Shown piece after piece: positions 46,485-57,600 of a stretch of 64,000 nt of DNA. The notes beneath the pieces are model-generated. The model was given only the letters and a program-made list of their open reading frames with translations. It had not been told where the DNA came from and searched no databases. Made by a program: the position numbers and the translations under genes. The number at the start of each line of letters is the position of its first letter. Positions within the stretch are counted from its first letter, which is position 1. Origin of the DNA: Artemisia argyi. Its lineage: Eukaryota; Streptophyta; Magnoliopsida; Asterales; Asteraceae. The DNA is taken from contig JARVZY010002400.1 of assembly GCA_030686995.1 (NCBI GenBank), positions 248,001-312,000 on the forward strand. The letters are read 5' to 3'.

Positions 46485-48854
46485 TGTAACACCCCAACCC
46501 GACACGGGTCAAAATGTCACATTATGGTGTCCATCAGAACAAACAAATGCAAGCGGAAGACTTATAATCATAAAGTTACAAAGGTATTCTAAGGTTACAA
46601 AAGAAATACTAACTCTATACAGGAAGAAATACAAATCCAAACAAAATCTAATCAATTCCAAATCCAAGCCTAGTCCAGATGTAAATGGGCTTCTAATCAT
46701 CGGGATAGTCCACTAATGCTCCTATGCACTCTTCACTCAATCCCAGCTTCCAACCTAAAACCTGCCGCAGGAAAAGAAATGCGGCTGAGCTTAAAAAGCC
46801 CAGTGAACAGATATATAACAAAATGAATAATCGGAACGTATATAAGTATAAGAAAAGAAATCATAAGCTCCTGCTGAAATGAATATCATCTGTCAAGTGC
46901 ATAAGAGATCAACGATAACTGAACAAATATCATAATTCAAATGAATAATGAGTATGAAGAGTCAAGTGATAATATGAATCATATAGTAACCAGAATCAAA
47001 GAGCACGTATCAACAAAGGCATGTCTACCCGAGACACTCGAATAGACACAAAGAACATAGGAAAGCCACGAGCCGACCTACCCGAGACACTCGAATAGAT
47101 CTCAAATCACATAATCACATATCCGTCAATTCATAGGGTGTACATAGAGTAGCTAGCTCCAATGTACCAGACGTGAAAGGGGTACAAGGCACGTACAGCC
47201 AGTCACAAAATCAAATCATATCATATCATATCATATCAAACATACCTAGGATGCATCCATACGCCCCCACAAACAAATCATATACAAAGTGGCCAAGTGA
47301 TCACATATCATATCATAAACAGACGGGGACGCCGGGGACTAATCACACCGCCCCAGATAGTGTCATGCCATTGGTGCCATCAATGACATGCCCATGGTAC
47401 CTCCATGAGTAGACTAAAAACTCGGGCATCAGAACAGAACATATCAGAACAAACAAAGCAACAAAGCTATCCATAATCATAGCAGAGCTCCCAGAGCATA
47501 ACAGAACAGAATCTCATATCAAAGAGATAGTAATCAGATCATCATAACAGAATGGATAGCAAACAGAATCATATCAATGATAATATCAAACGAATCATAT
47601 CAAGGAATCATAGCAAAGGCTTATATCAAATGAATCTTATCATAGCAACGAATCAAAGTCAAGGATCGAAAAGTCATGAGATCAGAATCCTTACTGAGAA
47701 AGGATAGAATATCTGTACCTTAAACCGCCAACGAAACCATAACATAACCATAGGAATAGGAAGTCACTCCTTCTTCAGCGAATCTACACGAATTAATGAT
47801 CGGCTTATTATTACTAGCTTGTTTTAAATCGGATTACTCGTTTTAGTCGGCTTTCCATTTTTAGTAACTTGCCAATTATAGTAACTTTTCAAAAATAGTA
47901 ACTCTTCTTTTTATAGTAAGTTTCCGCTTTAAGTAACTTTAACCATTTCAAGTAACTCTTTATTTTTAGCAGGTTTTCCGAATTAGTAAGTTTTCATATT
48001 TAGTAAGTTTTCCCGATTTAGTAAATTTCCCGAATTAGCCATAAATGATTTAAAGTAATTATGTAATTAAGTTTAACTACTCAAAATGATTATTATTATT
48101 AGATTAAGGTTAATATGACCATATATGATAGTTTAAGGTTAAGAGTGTAATCTATATACATACACATTATTTCTCCAAACCAAAACAAACCGTGACCCAC
48201 CCTTTATTTTGTGGCAGAAAAATAAACCGAGACAACATTCTTTGTTATATTACTTACGAATCAACATAAAGTCCGAAAACATGCATGCATTTTACTCTTT
48301 ATATTATCATTAGTTCGAATCGAAAACGTCAAGCCGAAACATGCATGCATTCTTATTTTCTTTAGCTCATATAAGGTTAATTTATTTTAAACGGTTTATA
48401 GTCAAACAAAAGATAGGATGGTTCACATGCGAAGCCTTTAAGAAACCATGTCGAAACTACTATATCAATATGAATATGCATGAAATCTTTTATCTTTTGT
48501 TTGGCTCGTTAATATTGTAAGACAACATGTATTTGATCGATTCGTTTATGTTTCTACTCGCTATTTTATGTGACCAGGTTATTATTCTATGTGACAAGAA
48601 TTCATAACATGCATGCATTTCATTTCTTATTCACATATAGCAGGTTCAATATATCTCAAACAAATGGTAGGTCGACCACGACAATGCGAACACTAACGTC
48701 AAAAAACAAAAACACAGGACATCAACCTCGATACAGCTCGCGAGATGTCACAAGCCACAACGTATATCTCGCCACACAAAATTAACCCACGACACCCTCT
48801 TTTGTGATAGAAAAATAAGCCGAGACAAACACCCATGATCACTACAAGAAAATA

Positions 48855-49195
48855 GCTCTTTAGCGTCATTTTTAGCGACTCACTATTAGAAGTCGCAAAG
48901 TTGCAACAAGAATAGTGGCACTTTTAGCGATGTTTATGTTGTCATGTCGCAAACGATATCGCCTTATATGTCGCAATTTGTTTTATGATTATAATGTCGC
49001 AATTTATGACGCGAATTACGTCGCTATTGTTGCGACATTCTAGATCATTGTCGCTAACGAAGACGCAAATTTTGCAACATCTTAGAAAATGACGTAAAAT
49101 GTGTCGCTACTTTGCAACACTAGGAAATATGTCGGTAACCAAGTCGCTAAATTTTACGACGTACATAAACGCATTGCTAACCGTGACGTTAATTG
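48855..49195. repeat. CACTA left subterminal repeats
   Basis: Many variants of GTCGCAA, GTCGCTA and TTAGCGA in both directions over ~340 bases. In En/Spm elements such motifs bind the TnpA-type protein. Confidence 0.75.
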
Positions 49196-49539
49196 CTAAA
49201 ACTTGAACCATGTTCTTATGCTTTTACCGGTCCAGTTTTTCCAAACTTGTCACTTATTGCTTGCAATCCCTTTCATGCTAACATACACAAAATTAAGTGT
49301 ATATATAGCTAGTTGATTTTATAAAAAATTATCAATTTTCATATGTAATGACTTTCTCACTTATAATATAATTCTACTAAAGCAAGATTAAAAATATTTT
49401 CTTTATTAACATTTCTAGTTACTATATATATATATTTAGTTAAAAAAAATAATAAGCTCCCTCTTTTTAAACGCCACTTTGGAGTTAAACTCTCGGTTCC
49501 TTCCCTAAAATTGAATTTTCCCCAAATCCTCAACGCCAC

Positions 49540-49805
49540 CATTGCACCGCCACTTTCACCGACATTGCACCGCCACTTTCGCCGCCGTTCACATTGATCA
49601 CCGTCGTTGCACCGCCACTTTCGCCGCCGTTCTCCTTCACCGTCGTTGCACCGCCACTTTCGCCGCCGTTCTCCTTCACCGTCAATGCACCACCTCTTTC
49701 GCCTACGTTCTCCTTCACCGTCGTTGCACCACCTCTTTCGCCGCTGTTCACCTTCACCGTCGTCGGACCGCCTCCTTTGACGCCGTTGCACCACCGCACC
49801 GCGGG
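49540..49805. repeat. 39-bp minisatellite inside CACTA
   Basis: About six copies of a 39-bp unit containing TTGCACCGCCACTTTCGCCG and GTTCTCCTTCACCG. Because 39 is a multiple of three, it is open in several frames on both strands (Pro-rich on +, Arg-rich on -). It may be the 5' exon of the transposon gene or just a repeat; I cannot decide. Confidence 0.7.
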
Positions 49806-52052
49806 TGGTGACTTCACCGTGGACGTTAATCATCTATTTTGTTAGCTGGTATGATCTCCGCTTCTCGATTAAGTGTTAGTTTCGTTATCTTGTTCACGTG
49901 TTTATGCAAATTCTCTCGTTTCGTGTTTCGCCTATTAAGTGTTTGTTGAAAGTCCTCTGCTTCTGATTTGGTTAAAATCTAAGTTTTAGGTAGTCTTGAT
50001 TGTTTATATCGCGTAACGGCATGTGTTTTTGAAGTTTTGCCAGGTGTTTCGTCTTGTAGAAATTGATTCGGCTAATCGCCATAGGACTCTTTTTACTGCA
50101 TATTTATTGGCTTTTGGTTTTGCATCCTAAAGCTAATCAGAGTTAAATAATCTAAGTTAAATAATCTGGTTTTATCTCTTGAAAATAACGGCATGTGTGC
50201 AGCTGATATAGCCTTTTAATTATTTTATTTGCTTCAGGATCGTTGTGAATATAATCAAGCAAAGATGGAGATGGGACGATATATTATAAAACCTCATTTG
50301 TATTCAAGTCTCAACAGGTATGGAGATTTTTGTATCACTTAGTAGTAAACAATTTTTAAGCATATGGAACATGTCACCTGATATATGGTTTTCTTCAAAT
50401 GGATCGTTTTTCATTCTTGATTATTATATATCAACTTTTGCTTTGAATTGTCATACTTATAGTTGACAATAGTAATTTATAGATAAGTATCATCAGTTTT
50501 GTATATGAAACATGTATTCCTTTAATCCCAAATACTCATTACAGGGGAAAATAATTGAAATTTGCAGCTTAATGATGCACTAGAAGCCTTGGTTCTCGTT
50601 GAGTGATTATGATTTGTGAGTTTTTGAATTCGGCTTGAAGGAATAAGTTTTTGTGGTATATATATTTATCACGACTAATATGGGAAGTGTTGCTCGTTAT
50701 CATTCTTTATTTTTATGATATATCATACAATATACTCTACGCTTGTTGCTGCATTGTTATATATCGTGCAATAAGCAACACAATTTTGGTGATATTTTGA
50801 AGGTTGGCGAAAATGCATATTATTGAGCTTGGGATCATGTTGGGCTACAATGCAAGCCAATATCCTAATACTTAACTACAACCTGTAAGTACTAAATTAC
50901 TGAATTTTCATTTTTCTTTTCTCGGTTATATGTTGAGTGTTGAGTTAGTTAAGGATAAACTTTGATTGATAAGTAAGCACTACTTATCTTGGATTATAAT
51001 TATCAGGCAATGGAGAAGTAAAAGCTTCTCAAATCTCACATGGCAGGTAAGAAATCCACTCAATCATTGTTAGAAGTGATTTAACTCAGCACTGCATTTC
51101 TGATGCATTTTCTCATTACCTATGCTCTATACACTAGATTATAATTATTCTTTAAACGAGTAATTATCATGTTCATACTTCATATCTTGTTGAACTAGGC
51201 TAGGGGATTTTAACATAATGGTAAGTCAGAACATAGATTGATGTAGCAATTTCAACCCGTTTACTTAGGAACGGGTTGATATGTTTATAGAGTTTGAGTA
51301 TAACAAGCACTAAAAGAAGCAAAATTGAGGGGTCAATGTATGTATCATGATAATATGTAAATATACGATTGTGCCTAGTGCTTGATAGTGAAATGTTGAG
51401 GAGACTCTAAGTTTGAGTGACTAATAAAAAGTAAAAATGACGAGTAAGTGTTTGGAAAGAATAATGAGGAAAGGTGTAAATTCTCCTCCTCCTAGCTGAG
51501 GATGACGATAATGATGAAAGTGGTGGTGTTGTTGGAGAACGAGAGAGTTTAAAAGCAGCAGCAGCACAACAGATACTAGTTGCTGCTGGATATGAATAAC
51601 AACAAGCTCCCCTCAACATTTTTTCTTTGACTAGGTTTGGTTTCAGTTGCTACTTGGATTGCTAAATAACAACGCAGACAGACGATGTGTTTAGTAGGGG
51701 GAAAATAAACAAAAGAAATGGAATCGGCCTAATTTTATTGTTCGTTCCTAGAGATAAATTATAAATTATAAAGGGTCATGGAAAAAACTGGGGTAGTGTT
51801 GGGTAATGGGTGAAAACGGTTTCTTTGTGGTATGGAAAAAACTGGGGTAGTGTTGGGTAATGGGTGAAAACCACTTTAGTTTTTAATTTTCATTTCTTCA
51901 ATATTCATCCAATTGATTTGAGCTTTTGGGATTTCAAAAATGAAACACACATACAGTAGAATGAAACTGGTATAAACATCTAGTATATCATTTGTTTATT
52001 ACTTCTGTTCATTGTTGTACATGTAAATAAGTCTAAGTTCTATCTTGTGTAG
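49806..52052 (+). other. CACTA internal region, putative 5' UTR, introns and small exons
   Basis: Mostly AT-rich, intron-like. Possible exon ends are visible (for example AACAG then GTATGG near 50318, and GGCAG then GTAAG near 51048), but I cannot build a convincing reading frame. A ~38-base unit with GGGGTAGTGTTGGGTAATGG occurs twice near 51790 and 51845. Confidence 0.4.
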
Positions 52053-53370
52053 GCAGAGGAGTTAGAACGAGAACCAACTGCTGCTGAAATATTTGAACGA
52101 ACCCATAAGGGGAAGAACAAAATGTTTGTAAACGATGAAGCAAGGGAAACTTGTGTAAGTTTTACATTAATCAAATGAATTTATTATAATATTAATGTAA
52201 TGATATAGTAAGATATATAGCACACTTCTAGGTCTGGATTCTGGTTTTATCTCTTGCTTGTGGGTAGATTAGATTAGAAATGGACTTACAATTGACATTT
52301 GCAACTAGAAAATGAAACACACATACAGTAGAATGTATCTAAGAATCTTACAATGAAACGGGTAATATGTAAGATTAGAAAACAAACATCTACCACATCT
52401 TATATAAGATATCTGGATTCTGGTTTTATATAAGATATCTTATAATATAAAATCTTACAGGTTTTATATGGCCTGGTTTTATATAAAGTATCTGGTCTGT
52501 TCAGAACCCCTGTAATATGTTTGTTTTATATATCTTATATAAAGTATGTATGTGGTAGATGTTGCTCAAGACCAGATATCTAAACAGACCAGAATCCAGA
52601 TATCTTATATAAGTAGAAAACAAACATCTACCACATATAAAACCTGCAAGATTAGAAAGTATTAGGGTGTTACTGAACAGACCAGATACAGATATTTTAC
52701 AATTGACATTTGCAACTAGAAAATGAAACGGGTCAATTCCCAACAGGTTATATTTCAGTTTGTTCGGATTGCAAAAGTCGGTTGTAGAATATGTGTATCA
52801 GGTTATCCCATGAGTCCAAAACATCCAAATACTATTATCGAAAACAAAATAAGTCAACCGTTGGATATATGCGATGCTAAATGATTGTCTTTAATACAGG
52901 AGCAATATACAGAAAACCATGGTGCAGATGACTCTCTTGACATTACATCTGGAAATATTTCTAATACACACAAAAGATGGATTGGTCATGTTGGCTCCAA
53001 GAATGGAAGTTATTATGGATCTGGATCAGGGGTTGATAAGTATTTGTTTCAACGTGATACTGATGATGAGCCTTCGGTCAATAATTCACATGAGGACCTT
53101 GATCGTGTTGAAGACAAGTTGAATCAACAAGAACTGGAGCAGGGATTAATGAGAAATGAGATTGACACCTTAAGGAATGCACAAGAAGATCAGTCCACGA
53201 AGCTAGCTCAGGTTCTGGTAGCCCAAGCATCGTACGAGCAGAACCTAAAAAAGATTGTCTATGAGGAGGTTACTAAAGTGGTTGCTCAAGAACTCGGGAA
53301 GGTCGTCTCTCAAGAAATGTCAAAAGCCACTCGTCACATTCTGAAAGCAATTAGTGGTAAGAAGGTTTGA
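52053..53370 (+). pseudogene. CACTA transposase-24-like gene, 3' exons
   Basis: Exon 1 is 52053-52154 (acceptor TGTGTAG before, donor GTAAGT after, phase 0). It encodes EREPTAAEIFERTHKGK and FVNDEARE, typical of the plant En/Spm Ptta-type transposase family (Transposase_24, from memory). Exon 2 is 52900-53370 (acceptor TTTAATACAG), 156 residues and a TGA stop. It begins with a polar segment, then WIGHVGSKNGSYYGSGSG, which resembles the KKGRVYGLGS region of that family, then a heptad-rich coiled coil (EDKLNQQELEQGLMRNEID). The N-terminal part of the family domain was not found, so the gene is probably truncated. The intron between the exons holds an inverted-repeat cluster. Confidence 0.65.
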
Positions 53371-53589
53371 TAGTGTTGTTTCTTTTTGTACTTGAATAAG
53401 TTGTAACTAGATGATAACTAGTTCAAAATTTGTTGATGGAGTTCTTAGTCACATTAGTTGAGATTTTATGTTGGGATGGAATGCTTAGCAAAACTTCATG
53501 TATCGACATTTTTTTATATATATGCTAATATCTTGGATCTTCATATGTATTATTGTAATTATGGTTTAGTGAACGTTACCGAAATGCAA

Positions 53590-54012
53590 CGTCTTAGACG
53601 GCAACGTATAATAATGTTGTTGCTAAAAATAGCGACATAAATAGCGATTCAAAACTGAAATGTCGCTATAAATAGACAAAAATAGCGACTTAAACGGTGT
53701 CATATTACACCAAATGTGACATTGATAGCGACATAAACAGCGTCAAGGTGGACCAATTGCGACACATGTAGTAACCCAAATAGCGATAGGTGGCACAAAT
53801 AGCGACTTAGTTAGGGACACAAGGAGATGTGACGCTATTTTAAATAGCGACTTATGAAAGGAAGTCGCTATAGTTGTCTCTATTTGTAGCGACTTGTCTT
53901 AGATGTCACAAAATTTAGCGACTTCCTCGTAGCGACTTTTAGTGTCGTGTAACTAAATGTGTCGCTGAGCCAAAATAAGTCGCTAAAAGCGTCGCTAAAA
54001 ATGTAACTAAAC
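53590..54012. repeat. CACTA right subterminal repeats
   Basis: At least twelve exact AGCGAC or GTCGCTA motifs in ~420 bases, mostly as AATAGCGACTTA. They are denser than on the left, as is common in CACTA elements. Confidence 0.8.
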
Positions 54013-55078
54013 TGATGTTTTCTTGTAGTGGATATATCCCATTTTAGCTTAATATGATTTGTGTATAATATAGAGTATGGGTCGTATAAGGGTGGTCAAA
54101 ACATGAACAAAACAGATCCAATATAACAGGTTTTAGATCGACTTATATATGGTTCCATTTTATGATTTCATGTGAGCAAGTTTCTATGATTTCATGTTAG
54201 GTTTTATCATTTCATGTGAGCAGATTTCGTTTCATACATGCATGCACAAGACTAGTCGATCCATTTACTTATTAAGTGATATATTATACGTGAAGAGTAA
54301 GATCAAAGCAACAAAAATAGATGAAAGACGATACTCGTACCCTTGTGTGTGATTGGATGAATAAGAACCGAGACACCTATGACCAACACCAAATGAATAC
54401 AAAGTAGTTCACCACCCTCTCGCATATGATATATAAGGTACCACGACCAAAACCCTTAGAACCAGAATCATCATGCTCGAAATCACTCCTTAGTACCCAC
54501 TGAATGCACGAACCAGAACCATGTCTTTGAAGCTTTCTTGTTGATCGACTAGAGAGAAATAAAATGCTTGTGCCGTCACCTTTTAGATTAGGGTTTTATG
54601 TGTGAGATGGAAGTGGATTAGAGAGCCGTATATTTTGTGAATGAAGAATGAGGAAAGCGTGTATTTTAAGTTGGGAATGCCGTATAATATGCTAGAGTTT
54701 AGGAACCACCAAATCTTTTATTTAAACACGATATTTGGTTTTATCTTCTTATGCTTATCCCAATTTTAGACGTGTGAACATGGGGGAGAAAGGGTCCAAT
54801 TTCATTTCAAATGTGTACAAGTAAAATGGTGCACTGAAATTTCGTTTCAAACTTAGGCTATATATATGATTCATTTTGTTTAGGTATTTAATTTGTAATG
54901 TTTAGTTTAGGATTATAATGTGCAATTCATTTTTTATTTATTATTTTTTTTGTAAGGCCTTATATTACATATTAAAACACATTTAATCTTTAGGTTATAA
55001 TTATAATCCGTATTTCAAAAGTTTAAAATTGAGGAGTATTTGGGTAATTTTAGGTGTTCAAAATATTCGGGTTTTACA

Positions 55079-55119
55079 ATTCTTCCCTTCTAAAAAGGAA
55101 ATTTTCGTCCTCGAAAATT
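55079..55119 (-). promoter_or_regulatory. Gypsy-3 polypurine tract and pre-PPT hairpin
   Basis: On the minus strand AATTTTCG, AGGA, CGAAAATT (55119-55100) form an 8-bp stem. CCTTTTTAGAAGGGAAGAAT follows, directly before the LTR start TGTAAAACC at 55078. Confidence 0.85.
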
Positions 55120-57572
55120 GAAGTCGCAAAAGTTTGACGGAGTCGCAACAAATCACAAAAGAATATCACAATTAACCTCACGCTCGAGGAGGTCTTTCCA
55201 ACATAATCCTCACAAACAGAATATTTTCTCATGACTCGATCCTGACAACAAGGATAGACCCAGGCTCTCCACAGAACACAAGTCATAACAAATCTGATTC
55301 TAGCGAATACAATACAAATGCATAGCAGATTACAGATGACAGATGATAGTTGAAATCTCACGAAGAGATACACGAAGCACATATACCTACGAAGCAAATA
55401 CGAAGATAGTACTAAACAATAAAACTTCATCAATACCTACCAAATTTTAAACGGACAAAAGAACTTGCTAAAGTCGAAGGAATACGAATTGAATCATCAA
55501 CATACCAAGAGTCTCATAGGGAGATAGGATAACATATTCATACCGACGTTATAAATCACGAATCAGAGTATCAAAACGTATTGAAAGACATAACCGGAAA
55601 GGTAGAATAATCATACGAATAAGAATGATTCAAAGATATGACGTGTCGTGAACTGAAGCTTCCTCCAACGCCAAGACATCTAACCCTCTTCTGAAAGTGT
55701 GAACCAAAATACAATCACTGCAGGTGCGCCATGTAGCTTGAGTAATCTCCTTGCGAAAGAAATCTCTGCTGATCTTCCAAACAAGCCATCCAAGTCAATG
55801 CTCCACTGCAACTCCACTTGTGTTGTCTCTTCTCCTGTGTGTGGAAATCTCCAATGTAATCACCACCATCTTCATACCGTCCTGTCCAGCTCCTGTTTCA
55901 AGACTCTATACATATTAGTACAACTAAGATGAATAGAGTTCATAGAACTGTGTGCTTCAATTTAAAATTGCTTCTTTACATCTTCCAACATAGCTAATCT
56001 TCTACCGTCTTGCTACCGAGCCTCTTCGGACGTAGAATGTTAACACCAAAATACGAAGATTATACTCGTGTTCCTCTTTCATTTCTGAACATATCAAAAT
56101 GTCGTACAACGACATTTTGTCCTAGTATTCATGAAAGACACGATTCATAAAATTCATAGGAATAGTTGGAGCAGTAGCCAATACAATTGGCATCCCAACG
56201 CTCATAGAGATCATAACGAATACGAAAAGAATTTCTAGGAATATCTCGCTCCTTTACACGAAACATGATACGATTTAGCTTCTAAAATTCAATCCACAAC
56301 TTCTTGCTATTTTCATTCTTCTCCCCGAATAAAACAGGAACACATCAAAAATACGTACTTGCATAGATGAAATCACTTCCTAGAAGCTGGCTCTTCAATT
56401 CTTTCCCTTCTACTGATGTCACTCACAACGGAGTATCAGAATTAAGCAAACGCCACTCTTATATGGATAAAGTTTCTGAATCAACCAACTTACTCTTCTC
56501 AGGCACTGCTCAAAATACCATATAATCCCAATAAGTTCAAGTTATATGATGTAACTATTATCACGTTGGCCAGGCGTCATAATACTTGCATCACAAACAC
56601 ATGCCTTTATTGCAATCATATTATATCTCGAGTCGTGACTAAACAAATTCTCATAACCAGATCAACACAACTTCACATTCGGATGATACTCTTAGTAGTT
56701 CATCAAGGAATACATCGCAAAATTTCAAACAATCTGAATAACTCCCGGGGCGAGTTTCATCAAACGAAGTATCTTCACAACCGCAAGGGATTAATGTACG
56801 AGTTTTCAAAACAAAGTTGATCATAATTGTTTACCAGGTTGGGAACCATGGTGCAGAATTTTGAGTTTCTCAAATCGCTAAAGATGACAAATATAATATG
56901 ACAGTTGGTAGAATCACAATGCTCAGTCAACAAATCCATATCTAGAATGATATCGAATTGAACATTTCCTAATGGAAACAGATTAGCATAACAGACTTAT
57001 CTTCCAATATCTTCAAAACGTATCGAACAAATCGGATACTCGTGATGGATAATCACAAGATTTCTCTTAAGGATGGAATAGGTAGGGCAAAAACCAATAG
57101 TGTAGAAGGAACCTTAATATGCTTAACAAAGCAAGGAAAACCACAAAATGTGTCGACCACATCAGATTCCTACATCTACAAATTCTCTGAACGGATGAAA
57201 AGGCATCTAAATGAATTAAAGATAGAAGTTCAAAATAAAGTGATAATCCTCAGAAAGTGAAACTTATAAGGCAATACTAGAGAGTCTCAAAGCATTCTAA
57301 ACTTATGCTGTGTATCCTGATAAATGTTCTAAGTCTCCAGAACGAATGATCTTATAAGGGATGAACTAAAAACAGAGGCATAAATCAGAGGAATGCGGAA
57401 GCAAGATAACTAACTAACGTCTTATCATATAATCTACCCAATCCTCACCGGTTATAACTAAAGTTCCTAAGGGGAGAAACCTAAAGCAAATCCTTCCAAG
57501 GTCATTCCATAAGCTCCTAAAGTGCAAACCTAAGGGTCCAAATCTTCACAGGCCATAATTTATGTACTACAA
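55120..57572 (-). pseudogene. Gypsy-3 pol remnants (protease and reverse transcriptase scraps)
   Basis: Minus-strand translation shows a protease C-terminal stretch (NLFPLGNVQFDIILDMDLLTEHCDS, spanning about 56911-56990, where functional relatives have LGMDWL). After a gap, RT-like strings RVKERDIPRNSFRIRYDLYE follow at about 56192-56260, and there are FGEKNENSKKLW-like pieces. Stops and deletions separate them. No gag zinc knuckle, RT active site or integrase was seen. The stretch 55120-55440 is open on the minus strand, but I do not recognise it. Confidence 0.65.
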
Positions 57573-57584
57573 GTCGCAGCCTGA

Positions 57585-57596
57585 GCTCTGATACCA
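57585..57596 (-). promoter_or_regulatory. Gypsy-3 primer-binding site
   Basis: TGGTATCAGAGC on the minus strand, the exact initiator-tRNA-Met complement, four bases after the LTR end. This fixes the orientation of the element. Confidence 0.9.
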
Positions 57597-57600
57597 TAAT

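Larger units (their letters stand above)
48840..54030 (+). mobile_element. CACTA (En/Spm-type) DNA transposon, non-autonomous, 5191 bp
   Basis: Terminal inverted repeats CACTACAAGAAAA (left) and TTTTCTTGTAGTG (right) with the 3-bp target duplication GAT (48837-48839, 54031-54033). The empty site is present in the other LTR at 59958-59960. Subterminal zones are packed with TAGCGAC/GTCGCTA repeats. Inside are a 39-bp minisatellite and the 3' exons of a plant transposase-like gene on the + strand. No TnpD-type DDE transposase was seen, so it depends on a helper. Confidence 0.93.
46485..55078 (-). repeat. Gypsy-3 3' LTR, interrupted
   Basis: Pieces 46485-48839 and 54031-55078 together match 57601-61005. 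It contains an ATATC microsatellite (47217-47238), a degenerate AGTAACTTT array (47867-48035), and four CATGCATG motifs (48280, 48340, 48608, 54237). Only short unsupported frames are present. Confidence 0.92.

Noticed and set aside
47217..47238. Short regular repeat that could look like a CRISPR or satellite
   Set aside because: A simple ATATC microsatellite of 4-5 units inside a plant LTR.
49357..49833. Arg-rich 158-residue minus frame and Pro-rich plus frames in the CACTA
   Set aside because: Both come from one 39-bp repeat that is open in several frames; I kept it as a repeat only.
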